This document shows positions 1 through 6,319 of a DNA stretch of 6,780 nucleotides, one piece after another (the first letter of the stretch is position 1; each line of letters begins with the position of its first letter). The DNA is from an uncultured Lactobacillus sp. Its GTDB lineage: Bacteria > Bacillota > Bacilli > Lactobacillales > Lactobacillaceae. The notes below the pieces were generated by a model. It made no database searches and was not told the origin of the DNA. It saw nothing but the letters and a program-made list of their open reading frames with translations. Position numbers and translations under genes: made by a program. The stretch spans positions 1-6,780 of the forward strand of contig CAMLRO010000050.1 of NCBI GenBank assembly GCA_946482425.1, read 5' to 3'.

Positions 1-60
1 GTACTCGCCCTCAATTCTGATTTGATGTTCTCATTTATGATAGAATGTGAACTGTATTAA

Positions 61-75
61 TTATAATTATTATAG
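61..75. promoter_or_regulatory. Candidate PerR/Fur-family operator upstream of trhA
   Basis: The 15 bases TTATAATTATTATAG match the PerR box consensus known from Bacillus (TTATAATNATTATAA, a 7-1-7 inverted repeat) at 13 of its 14 defined positions. The element ends 44 bases before the trhA start codon and contains TATAAT (62-67) and TATTAT (68-73), either of which could be a -10 hexamer, so a bound repressor could block transcription. No convincing -35 hexamer is visible at 16-18 bases upstream of either. The region is very AT-rich, so a chance match is a real possibility. The operator role is inference. Confidence 0.35.
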
Positions 76-119
76 CAAAAAAACTAGTAAAAAAAAGAAA
101 GCGAACAAACTGTTTCATA

Positions 120-785
120 ATGAAATTGCAAAAAATTTGGCAGGAACCTGCGCAGAGATCAAAAACATATTACTTAGTAGATAACATTCTTAGTGCTGTC
201 ACGCATGGAATTGGCTTTTGCCTAGCAGTTGCAGGATTAGTGCTACTAATTATTAAAGCCGTTTCAACTCATAGTCCCCTGAGAATTGTTACATTTACTA
301 TTTATGGTTCATGTTTGCTGCTGCTTTATCTTTTCTCTACACTTTTTCATAGTCTCATCTTCACTCGAGCCCGCAATGTTTTCCAAATTTTTGATCATTC
401 ATCAATTTTTTTGCTGATTGCAGGATCATACACTCCCTTTTCCCTGGTAGCGATTGGTGGCAAATGGGGCATAATGTTGTTTACTCTAGTTTGGCTAATT
501 GCAATATTTGGTATCATTTACTACATTTTTAACCGAGGTAAACATGTCATATTAGATACTATTTTATATGTAGCCATGGGTTGGCTAGTAATTTTAGCTG
601 GTAACCATTTGTATGTTCGGCTCAGTCCTGTTGGATTTTGGCTTTTAGTTAGCGGCGGTGTAGCTTATACGGTAGGTGCCCTATTGTATACAATGAAAAG
701 AATTCCCTTTATTCACGTAATTTGGCACCTATTTGTCATTTTAGGCTCAACTTTAATGTTTTTCTCTGTGCTATTCTACGTCTAG
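120..785 (+). CDS. trhA: PAQR/hemolysin III family membrane protein (TrhA-like)
   Basis: This is a 221-residue integral membrane protein of the hemolysin III branch of the PAQR/CREST superfamily. Seven hydrophobic segments are apparent, at about 24-46, 55-80, 93-112, 116-137, 143-161, 171-190 and 197-220. The family's putative metal-site residues are present: H29 in SAVTHG, S73 and H77 in STLFHS, D92-H93 in FDHSS, and H199 and H203 in HVIWH. In adiponectin receptors the equivalent histidines bind zinc. Bacterial members are linked to membrane energetics and fluidity; the 'hemolysin' name comes from one Bacillus cereus protein and does not show toxicity here. Length is typical for the family. 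No Shine-Dalgarno motif precedes the ATG, and the frame upstream reaches a stop at 48-50 without another start, so ATG 120 is the best choice. Its stop codon lies one base from the convergent cca stop. The family call is firm; the function is not. Confidence 0.9.
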   Translation: MKLQKIWQEPAQRSKTYYLVDNILSAVTHGIGFCLAVAGLVLLIIKAVSTHSPLRIVTFTIYGSCLLLLYLFSTLFHSLIFTRARNVFQIFDHSSIFLLIAGSYTPFSLVAIGGKWGIMLFTLVWLIAIFGIIYYIFNRGKHVILDTILYVAMGWLVILAGNHLYVRLSPVGFWLLVSGGVAYTVGALLYTMKRIPFIHVIWHLFVILGSTLMFFSVLFYV

Positions 786-786
786 G

Positions 787-1986
787 TTAATCTATTTGCT
801 GCAAATAGTCTTGAATATCATCCTCAGAGTTGTTTAACTCACCTGCAATAACTTTTTGCTTAATTTGATTGAGGATTTGGCCCAATTTCGGACCAGGTTT
901 TATACCGTTTGCAATTAAAAATTGTCCGTCAACAGCTAATTCTGACATTGACTTGATTGGCAAAGCAGTATAGCGGTCGACCAATGCTTCGGAATTGACT
1001 GGCTGTCCTAAAATATGCGCCACATCTATTGTGTTTAGCAAGATTTCCTTGCCAGCATTAAACAGTTCAAGATCAGAAGGCGATTTCTCAGAAATCAAAT
1101 CAAACAGAGCCACAATTTTTCTAACTTTTTCTGTCATAGCATTTGAATTTTTCCAATCACGCATGAAACGAGCTATTTGGTCATCTGAAATTTTTAACAA
1201 AATAATAATTATAGACCATAGGCTAGTTTCCATACTGGGATTAAATTTCAATTTTGGATATATTGCCAATAAATCACTTTTACCAGCAAAATCTGGCACA
1301 CTTTCACTTAATTTAGTTTGTAAAAAGATTTTGAAGGCATCCCGGGAATTTATTCCAGTACCCATTTTGACAAATTCATCACGAATTCTTTCGACTGAAA
1401 TCTTGGACAATAACTGATGTAAGTCACTTACTGCTTCTTTAGTTTGAGATTCAATATCAAAATTAAGCTGACTCATGAAGCGGACTGCTCTCATCATACG
1501 TAAAGCATCTTCATGAAATCTTTTCATAGGATCTCCTACTGCTTTAATAAGGTGCTTTTGCAAATCCCCTAATCCATTAAAAAGATCGATTACTTCACCG
1601 GTTCTATTCATTGCCAATGCATTGATGGTAAAATCGCGCCTTTTCAAATCTTCAGCCAGATTTTGCACAAAAGTGACATGATCCGGTCTGCGAAAGTCTT
1701 GGTAGCCTGATTCTGTTCTAAACGTGGTAATTTCATAACTAGCGCCATCATTTAAAACAGTAACTGTACCATGTTTAATTCCCGTATCGATAGTTTTGGG
1801 AAAGAGTCTTTTTACTTCTTCTGGATATGCGCTACTAGCAATATCAATGTCATGAATGGGTCTGTTTAAAATCAAATCACGGATTGACCCTCCAACAAAA
1901 TAAGCTTCATAGCCAGCTTGTTCTAATTGCTTAAGCACTGGAAACGCGGCTGTAAAAATCGGTGGTAAATTATTTATTTTTAACAT
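787..1986 (-). CDS. cca: CCA-adding tRNA nucleotidyltransferase
   Basis: This enzyme adds or repairs the 3'-terminal CCA of tRNAs from CTP and ATP without a nucleic-acid template, and acts in the cytoplasm. The 399-residue protein has class II architecture. The nucleotidyltransferase head has GGSIRD at 32-37 and the metal-binding pair D46 and D48 in HDIDIA. Motif B is RRDFTINAL at 116-124. The C/A-selecting motif D is EDALRMMR at 159-166, with D160 and R163 as the likely template residues. A motif E-like SVERIRDEF lies at 197-205. The C-terminal body and tail include DGQFLI and GIKPGPKLG (352-369). There is no HD phosphohydrolase domain, as expected for the Gram-positive form, and the length fits Bacillus homologues. 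ATG 1986 is the only start in the open frame, because TGA lies five codons upstream. The Shine-Dalgarno is weak. The gene is divergent from yitT with an 82-base gap. Confidence 0.97.
   Translation of the reverse strand: MLKINNLPPIFTAAFPVLKQLEQAGYEAYFVGGSIRDLILNRPIHDIDIASSAYPEEVKRLFPKTIDTGIKHGTVTVLNDGASYEITTFRTESGYQDFRRPDHVTFVQNLAEDLKRRDFTINALAMNRTGEVIDLFNGLGDLQKHLIKAVGDPMKRFHEDALRMMRAVRFMSQLNFDIESQTKEAVSDLHQLLSKISVERIRDEFVKMGTGINSRDAFKIFLQTKLSESVPDFAGKSDLLAIYPKLKFNPSMETSLWSIIIILLKISDDQIARFMRDWKNSNAMTEKVRKIVALFDLISEKSPSDLELFNAGKEILLNTIDVAHILGQPVNSEALVDRYTALPIKSMSELAVDGQFLIANGIKPGPKLGQILNQIKQKVIAGELNNSEDDIQDYLQQID
792..808. repeat. Short hairpin at the cca/trhA convergent junction
   Basis: CTATTTG, a three-base loop CTG and CAAATAG form a perfect 7-bp hairpin inside the last codons of cca and just past the trhA stop. 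Neither strand has a T-run after the stem, so it does not meet the usual rule for an intrinsic terminator. It is the only symmetric structure I found at this junction, and a weak bidirectional transcription-end or mRNA-stabilising role is possible but unproven. Confidence 0.3.
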
Positions 1987-2068
1987 TATTTTATCAACTC
2001 ATTTATCTGTGTTTTTATTTTTAATTTGTGGTAGTTTTAAAGTACTAATTTAAAGGAAAAGTTCTATT

Positions 2069-2956
2069 ATGCAAAAAAACAACAAAAGAATTATTTTTGA
2101 ACTTATAATGATTATGATTGGCTGTGGCATTTATGGCCTCAGTCTTGACATGATCTCAGTGCCAAACCAGCTCACAGATGGTGGCATTAGTGGCATTACT
2201 TTGCTTTTGAGACACTTCTGGGGCATTAATATGGGCCTGTCATCTCTGTTATTAAATATCCCTTTAATTATTTTGGGCTATCGTTTCATGGGGAAAAGAC
2301 TCTTAGCCTATACTATCTGGGGAACCTTATGGCTGTCATTTTTCTTATGGTTCTGGCGCTTAATCCCTATTATATATCAATTGAACTTAGAACACGACCT
2401 CTTCTTATCTGCGATACTTGCCGGAACACTTTCTGGTCTTGGTCTGGGCCTGGTTTTTCGATATAACGGCACTTCCGGAGGGACAGACATCATTGCCCGC
2501 ATTATGCAAATGAAATATGGCATGTCTTCTGGCAAAGTTTTATTGTTCTGTGACACGATTATTTTATTGTCATCTCTATCATATTTAGACCTTAAGCATA
2601 TTATGTATACCCTGGTAGCTGCATTCATTCTTTCCAGGGTGATGGATGCAGTGCAACAAGGAGCCTATTCTGCACGTGGCTTAATTATTATTTCGGATAA
2701 TTATCAGCAAATAGCCAAAATGATAGACCTTAAATTAGACCGAGGCTTTACTTATTTTGAAGCTCGCGGTGGTTATAAAAAAACTAAGCGCCCTGTAATC
2801 TATCTGGTAGTTTCTCCACGAGAAATTCCATTAGTAAAAGAGTTAATAGCTGCAGAAGACCCTCAGGCTTTTGTAAGCGTCATTGAAGTACATGAAGTCT
2901 TAGGAGAGGGTTTTACTTATAAGCAAAAAAGCCATCATCTTTTGATTAGAAAATAA
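2069..2956 (+). CDS. YitT-family (DUF161/DUF2179) membrane protein
   Basis: This is a 295-residue protein of the UPF0750/YitT family, which in Bacillus includes YitT, YpjC, YvjA, YxkD and YqfU. The N-terminal part is the membrane module, with hydrophobic segments at about 9-29, 56-72, 76-98, 111-131, 157-171 and 176-191. It carries the family-typical QLTDGGISGI (34-43) and a second, similar GTSGGTDIIARI (134-145); these are the two halves of the DUF161 repeat. The soluble DUF2179 domain follows at about 203-283, with DRGFTYFEARGGY (224-236), the VVSPREIP strand-turn (247-254) and the closing VHEVLGEGF (274-282). No transport substrate is firmly known for the family. AAAGGAAAAG (2052-2061) places AAGGA 11 bases before the ATG. 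A hairpin terminator follows the stop. Position between a TPR gene and cca suggests equivalence to B. subtilis ypjC, although here the gene runs opposite to both neighbours. Confidence 0.93.
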   Translation: MQKNNKRIIFELIMIMIGCGIYGLSLDMISVPNQLTDGGISGITLLLRHFWGINMGLSSLLLNIPLIILGYRFMGKRLLAYTIWGTLWLSFFLWFWRLIPIIYQLNLEHDLFLSAILAGTLSGLGLGLVFRYNGTSGGTDIIARIMQMKYGMSSGKVLLFCDTIILLSSLSYLDLKHIMYTLVAAFILSRVMDAVQQGAYSARGLIIISDNYQQIAKMIDLKLDRGFTYFEARGGYKKTKRPVIYLVVSPREIPLVKELIAAEDPQAFVSVIEVHEVLGEGFTYKQKSHHLLIRK

Positions 2957-2990
2957 TTTTTAACTTCAAGCTAATTCAGTGAGAGCTAGT

Positions 2991-3043
2991 AAAAAACAAC
3001 AGGCTAATAAACCTATAATGATCTATTAGCCTGTTAAATTTTT
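2991..3043. terminator. Bidirectional intrinsic terminator between yitT and the TPR gene
   Basis: A perfect 12-bp inverted repeat, AACAGGCTAATA at 2998-3009 and TATTAGCCTGTT at 3024-3035, encloses a 14-base loop. On the plus strand a T5 run (3039-3043) begins three bases after the stem. On the minus strand the stem is followed by GTTTTTT (2996-2991). It lies 41 bases past the yitT stop and about 73 bases past the TPR-gene stop, so one structure can end both convergent transcripts. The minus-strand geometry looks slightly better. Confidence 0.85.
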
Positions 3044-3108
3044 AAATAGTGAAATTTGAACAAAAGTAAGAGATATTTTTTATCTGCTAACTGCTTGTGT
3101 ACTTCCCA

Positions 3109-4365
3109 TTATGTCCGTAATTCATCATATAAATCCTGCATTTCAGTATCTTCGGGTTCAAGTTTCAAATACGAATTTAGTAACTCACTGACAATCTCTT
3201 TAGCATTCGGTTCAGTATTAAAAAAGCGTATCATTTGCTTTAAAAAAGTACTATTGTTTTTAAATTCAGGATATGCCAGTAAAAATTCACTTTTGGCTTT
3301 TGCGCTCTGGTCTAAATTTTGGTAAGAAAGAGCTAAATTCCAATGAACTTGCGGCTCTAAATCTTCATCGTCAACTTTAGCAAAAAGAGCAATATTTTCT
3401 TCATTCTTATTTTCTTTAACATAAAGATTAGACAACTGGATGCGTAAGTCAAAACTTTCAGGAATATTTTTAATCCCCTTTTTTAGCAAGTTTTCAGCAG
3501 TATCTAATTCGTTTAGTTTAATTGCTGCTTGTGCACCCTTTTTGTATAAAACTGGATCTAGTTCATTGTAGGCAAGACCGGCCTGAGCAGAACGTAATTC
3601 CTGTTCATTATTGTTCTTGTGCTCGTATGCTGTAGTTAGCAAGCGGTACGCATTTACATAATCGGGACTCTGATCAATTACCTCATTTAAGTATTTAATT
3701 GCCTGATCGTCTTTATGTAAAGTTAACATAACTAATGCAGCCTGATATTTACTATCAATATCGAGAATATCATTGCCATTTTTAGAAATGATTTCGCCGG
3801 CTTCTTCATAACGTCCTAATTTTGCAAGAGTTTGAAAAAGGCGATCATTTAAGTTCACTTCACTAAAGGTTTTATGTCGTTTTATTAAATCTTGGTATCT
3901 ATTAAGAGCCCGTTCATAGTTACCACTAAGATAATCCAGTTCAGCTAAACCAAACTTGACGACATCCTCATCTGGGGCAATTTTTTCTGCTTCTAACAGT
4001 TTTTGATAGGCCGTCTCAACCAATCCATTGGTTTGATAATAATCGGCTTGAACTAATAGGCTGTCAAGATAAGAGGAAGAATCAGGAGCAATATTATAGA
4101 GCAAAGTTAGACCATCATCATCTTTGCCATCATTTAATAAAATCTCAGCTAAATAAATTTTAAATAGATCCTCTTGGGGAAAGCGTGCAATTAAGCTGCG
4201 ATATATTTCTTTAGCTAAATCAGAAAAACCCAATCCCACTAAATTTTCAGCTAATGATGCTAAAATTTCAGGTTTATCATTCTCCAAAGCCTTTTTTAAT
4301 AATATTTTTTCTTGAGAAAAGTCCTGCTGCTCAATTGCATCAAGAAGCTGTTCAGAGTAGCTCAT
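3109..4365 (-). CDS. TPR-repeat protein, YpiA-like
   Basis: This is a 418-residue, probably cytosolic protein made almost entirely of helical tetratricopeptide-type repeats, which usually mediate protein-protein contacts. Helix-turn-helix units with the A/G/Y pattern can be seen at about 103-131 (QADYYQTNGLVETAYQKLLE), 137-163, 205-233, 238-270, 272-303, 306-336 and 340-366. The N-terminal 60 residues look like one or two degenerate repeats, and the C-terminus is acidic. I see no signal peptide, membrane segment or enzyme motif. Length and place (after HU, before the YitT and cca genes) match Bacillus YpiA, whose role is not well defined. ATG 4365 is preferred over in-frame ATGs at 4401 and 4371, because the ribosome binding site GGAGG (4377-4373) lies within the longer reading frames and is correctly spaced only for 4365. 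Confidence 0.9.
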   Translation of the reverse strand: MSYSEQLLDAIEQQDFSQEKILLKKALENDKPEILASLAENLVGLGFSDLAKEIYRSLIARFPQEDLFKIYLAEILLNDGKDDDGLTLLYNIAPDSSSYLDSLLVQADYYQTNGLVETAYQKLLEAEKIAPDEDVVKFGLAELDYLSGNYERALNRYQDLIKRHKTFSEVNLNDRLFQTLAKLGRYEEAGEIISKNGNDILDIDSKYQAALVMLTLHKDDQAIKYLNEVIDQSPDYVNAYRLLTTAYEHKNNNEQELRSAQAGLAYNELDPVLYKKGAQAAIKLNELDTAENLLKKGIKNIPESFDLRIQLSNLYVKENKNEENIALFAKVDDEDLEPQVHWNLALSYQNLDQSAKAKSEFLLAYPEFKNNSTFLKQMIRFFNTEPNAKEIVSELLNSYLKLEPEDTEMQDLYDELRT

Positions 4366-4372
4366 TCTCATT

Positions 4373-4377
4373 CCTCC
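4373..4377 (-). promoter_or_regulatory. Ribosome binding site that fixes the TPR-gene start
   Basis: GGAGG on the minus strand lies seven bases before ATG 4365. The ATG at 4371 is only one base away and the ATG at 4401 lies upstream of it with no motif of its own, so 4365 is the natural start. Confidence 0.8.
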
Positions 4378-4395
4378 ATTTTTTTGATCTAAGTA

Positions 4396-4412
4396 TGCCA
4401 ATCATTGTGGCA
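4396..4412. repeat. Inverted repeat TGCCA-N7-TGGCA upstream of the TPR gene
   Basis: TGCCA (4396-4400) and TGGCA (4408-4412) form a perfect 5-bp dyad with a seven-base spacer, 31 bases upstream of the TPR-gene start and within the interval that should hold its promoter. On the minus strand it overlaps weak hexamers (TTAATT, 16 bases, TACTTA). It could be an operator; this rests only on symmetry and position. Confidence 0.35.
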
Positions 4413-4416
4413 ATTA

Positions 4417-4432
4417 ATCATTATTAAATGAT
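4417..4432. repeat. Inverted repeat ATCATT-ATTA-AATGAT
   Basis: A perfect 6-bp dyad with a four-base centre lies directly between the hup terminator and the TGCCA repeat. Its AT-rich form could act as a DNA-binding site or as an accessory hairpin to the hup terminator. The 6-4-6 spacing does not fit the 7-1-7 geometry of Fur/PerR boxes. Confidence 0.3.
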
Positions 4433-4437
4433 AACAC

Positions 4438-4470
4438 AAAAAAAGATGATGGCGAATTAGCCACCATCTT
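4438..4470 (-). terminator. Intrinsic terminator of hup
   Basis: On the minus strand AAGATGGTGGC (4470-4460), a six-base loop and GCCATCATCTT (4453-4443) form an 11-bp stem with one G-U pair, followed by a T-run (the last two stem bases plus 4442-4438). It begins 19 bases after the hup stop and separates hup from the TPR gene. T-rich sequence on the other flank makes it look bidirectional, but no plus-strand gene reads into it. Confidence 0.9.
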
Positions 4471-4489
4471 TTTAGATAAAACTATTAAG

Positions 4490-4765
4490 CTATTTAACAG
4501 CTTCTTTAAGAGCTTTACCAGGTCTAAATGCTGGCACAACACTTGCTGGAATTTGAATTTCTTTGCCAGTTTGTGGATTACGTCCTTTACGGGCTGCACG
4601 CTTACGCACTTCAAAAGTTCCAAAGCCAATTAATTGTACTTTCTTGCCTTTAGAAAGGTCATCTTGGATAGAACTAAAAATTGCATCAACAGCTGCAGCT
4701 GCATCTTTTTTGGTTAACTTAGTTTTTGATGCAACTTCAGTGACTAATTCTGCTTTATTTGCCAT
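4490..4765 (-). CDS. hup: HU-family nucleoid DNA-binding protein
   Basis: HU is a small basic dimeric protein that binds and bends DNA without strong sequence preference, compacts the nucleoid and supports replication, repair and recombination. The 91-residue product is standard in length. It has the helical dimerisation region (3-41), the family signature starting [18 protein letters not shown] (47-64), and the DNA-intercalating proline P64 in the beta arm RNPQTG. The remainder ends with [20 protein letters not shown] strong ribosome binding site, AGGAGGTGAA (4781-4772), precedes the ATG. The gene has its own likely promoter and terminator, so it can be transcribed alone, as expected for an abundant protein. 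The position after der matches other lactobacilli as I know them. Confidence 0.98.
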   Translation of the reverse strand: MANKAELVTEVASKTKLTKKDAAAAVDAIFSSIQDDLSKGKKVQLIGFGTFEVRKRAARKGRNPQTGKEIQIPASVVPAFRPGKALKEAVK

Positions 4766-4771
4766 TGGGAA

Positions 4772-4781
4772 TTCACCTCCT
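4772..4781 (-). promoter_or_regulatory. Strong Shine-Dalgarno site of hup
   Basis: AGGAGGTGAA is a near-complete complement of the 16S rRNA 3' end, placed just before ATG 4765. This fits high translation of HU. Confidence 0.85.
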
Positions 4782-4803
4782 GAAACTTGAACCTTACTTT
4801 AAG

Positions 4804-4839
4804 ATTCCTGATTAGTTCCTCAAATAAGGAACAAGGAAT
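4804..4839 (-). repeat. Two-step hairpin in the hup leader
   Basis: Two nested inverted repeats are visible. The inner stem is GTTCCT/AGGAAC (4815-4820 with 4827-4832) around a six-base loop. The outer stem is ATTCCT/AGGAAT (4804-4809 with 4834-4839). An asymmetric internal loop (five bases against one) separates them. The structure lies inside the predicted hup 5' untranslated region, 22 bases upstream of the Shine-Dalgarno site. No T-run follows it, so it is not a terminator. It could affect mRNA stability or be a protein-binding site. Confidence 0.45.
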
Positions 4840-4873
4840 AAATGATTATTCAAATCACTATTTCCTTGATTTC

Positions 4874-4902
4874 AAAATAGCACAAAACCCTTGATACAAC
4901 AA
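4874..4902 (-). promoter_or_regulatory. Vegetative promoter of hup
   Basis: On the minus strand TTGTTG (4902-4897) and TATTTT (4879-4874) are separated by exactly 17 bases. A TG dinucleotide one base before the -10 (TGCTATTTT) makes it an extended -10 promoter. It predicts a transcript start near 4867 and a leader of about 100 bases before hup. The -10 departs from consensus, which the TG motif can offset. It lies 48 bases past the der stop. Confidence 0.65.
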
Positions 4903-4949
4903 GCAATTTAAACTAAAAATGTGATTTTTATGCATTTGGTAGATACAAA

Positions 4950-6260
4950 CTATTTTCTTTTTCGTGCAATTATCTTAATTGGGGTGCCCGTAAAATCAAA
5001 ATTTTCCCGTAACTGATTGATCAAAAAGCGTTGATAAGAAAAATGCATTAATTCAGGATCATTTACGAAAACTACAAATGTTGGCGGATTAGTAGACACT
5101 TGGGTCATATAATAAACCCGCAATCTTTTACCTTTAATCATTGGTGTAGGCACCAATTTGCTTGCTTCTAATAGGAGATCATTTAATACACTGGACTTAA
5201 TTCTCTGTTGTTGATTTCGATAAACTGTTTGTACTAGTTTCGGAATCTTTTCTATATTTTGACCAGTTTTAGCCGAGACAAACAAGATTGGAGCATAATC
5301 AAGATACTGAAATTCAGTTCGAATAGTTTCTTCAAAGTCTTTGCCACTATTGCTGGTTTTCTTTGGTAAGTCCCATTTATTAACCAAAATAATAAGGCCG
5401 CGTCCAGCATCATGAGCATAGCCGGCAACATGTTTATCCTGTTCCCTGATACCTGTACTGGCATCAAGAACCAAGCAGACAACATCAGAATGTTCAATTG
5501 CCCCCATCGCTCTCATTACTGAATATTTTTCAGTTTTTTCATAAACTTTTCCTCGCCGTCTGATACCTGCCGTATCTACAATTCTGAATTTTGTGCCGTC
5601 TTTAGTTTTAAACGGTGTGTCGACAGCATCTCGGGTGGTTCCTTCTTCGTTATTAACGATCACCCTTTTCTCGCCTACCAAACGATTAACAATTGAAGAT
5701 TTACCTACATTGGGCCTACCAATAACACTAAATGATATCTGCTCATTATCGTTCACGCTCATATCTTTAGGCAAGCTAGCTACTATTTGATCAAGTAGAT
5801 CTCCAATACCCGTTCCATGTACACTGGAAATTGGGATTGGATCACCAAAACCTAAACTGTAAAAGTCATAAATGTCCATGCGTTGTTCAGGATTATCTGC
5901 TTTGTTAACTGCTAAAATCACTGGCTTTTTAGTTTGATAAAGCATTTGAGCTATCCGTTCATCAAGATTAGTAACATGATTAGTAACATTAGTTAAAAAA
6001 ACAATGACATCAGCTTCTTCAATCGCTATTTCTGCTTGCGCCCTGATTTCTTCTTCAATATTACTATTTGCCCATGTAATTCCGCCAGTATCTATTAGAT
6101 CAAACTTATGTCCTAGCCACTCAGCTGGAGCATAATTTCGGTCTCTGGTTACACCTGGTTTATCTTCTACTATTGCTAAACGTTGATTAATAATACGGTT
6201 GAAAAGCGTTGATTTACCAACATTAGGCTGTCCTACAATTGCAACTACGGGTAAAACCAT
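4950..6260 (-). CDS. der: Ribosome biogenesis GTPase Der (EngA)
   Basis: Der is an essential tandem-GTPase that assists late assembly of the 50S ribosomal subunit. The 436-residue length is standard. GTPase domain 1 has the P-loop GQPNVGKS (10-17), T38 in GVTRD, DTGG (57-60), NKAD (119-122) and SSVHG (145-149). Domain 2 has GRPNVGKS (181-188), T208-T209 in EGTTRD, DTAG (229-232), NKWD (294-297) and SAKTG (329-333). The KH-like C-terminal domain follows (about 350-436), ending in the basic IIARKRK. All nucleotide-binding motifs are intact in both domains. The start ATG 6260 has AGGAGG (6273-6268) seven bases upstream. It is 59 bases downstream of rpsA with a terminator between them. I see no terminator after der, so some readthrough into hup is likely. 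Confidence 0.98.
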   Translation of the reverse strand: MVLPVVAIVGQPNVGKSTLFNRIINQRLAIVEDKPGVTRDRNYAPAEWLGHKFDLIDTGGITWANSNIEEEIRAQAEIAIEEADVIVFLTNVTNHVTNLDERIAQMLYQTKKPVILAVNKADNPEQRMDIYDFYSLGFGDPIPISSVHGTGIGDLLDQIVASLPKDMSVNDNEQISFSVIGRPNVGKSSIVNRLVGEKRVIVNNEEGTTRDAVDTPFKTKDGTKFRIVDTAGIRRRGKVYEKTEKYSVMRAMGAIEHSDVVCLVLDASTGIREQDKHVAGYAHDAGRGLIILVNKWDLPKKTSNSGKDFEETIRTEFQYLDYAPILFVSAKTGQNIEKIPKLVQTVYRNQQQRIKSSVLNDLLLEASKLVPTPMIKGKRLRVYYMTQVSTNPPTFVVFVNDPELMHFSYQRFLINQLRENFDFTGTPIKIIARKRK

Positions 6261-6267
6261 TTTTCAG

Positions 6268-6276
6268 CCTCCTTTT
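6268..6276 (-). promoter_or_regulatory. Shine-Dalgarno site of der
   Basis: AAAAGGAGG on the minus strand sits seven bases before ATG 6260 and only six bases beyond the T-run of the rpsA terminator. Confidence 0.8.
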
Positions 6277-6282
6277 ACAAAT

Positions 6283-6313
6283 AAAAAAACCGACTCAAAA
6301 GTCGGCTTTTTTT
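6283..6313 (-). terminator. Intrinsic terminator between rpsA and der
   Basis: CCGACT (6290-6295), loop CAAA and AGTCGG (6300-6305) form a perfect GC-containing 6-bp stem, flanked on the minus-strand exit side by seven Ts (6289-6283) and on the entry side by seven As. It starts within about 10 bases of the rpsA stop. It would end most rpsA transcripts, with der served by readthrough or by a promoter not evident to me. Confidence 0.85.
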
Positions 6314-6319
6314 ATTAAA

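Noticed and set aside
120..785. Reading trhA as a toxin or virulence hemolysin
   Set aside because: The name is historical. Members of this membrane family are widespread in harmless bacteria, and nothing nearby suggests toxin secretion or regulation.
995..1417. 140-codon open frame on the plus strand opposite cca
   Set aside because: It lies wholly inside cca in antisense. cca has full family motifs in this stretch, and the plus-strand translation shows no recognisable domain or ribosome binding site.
3056..3325. 89-codon plus-strand frame opposite the end of the TPR gene
   Set aside because: It is antisense to a coding region with clear TPR periodicity, and has no ribosome binding site or family resemblance.
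4915..4929. AAAAAT-GTG-ATTTTT hairpin after der, considered as a terminator
   Set aside because: The stem is pure A-T and no T-run follows on the minus strand, so it is too weak to call.
5252..5497. 81-codon minus-strand frame inside der
   Set aside because: It is a frame-shifted shadow of the second GTPase domain of der, which is intact.
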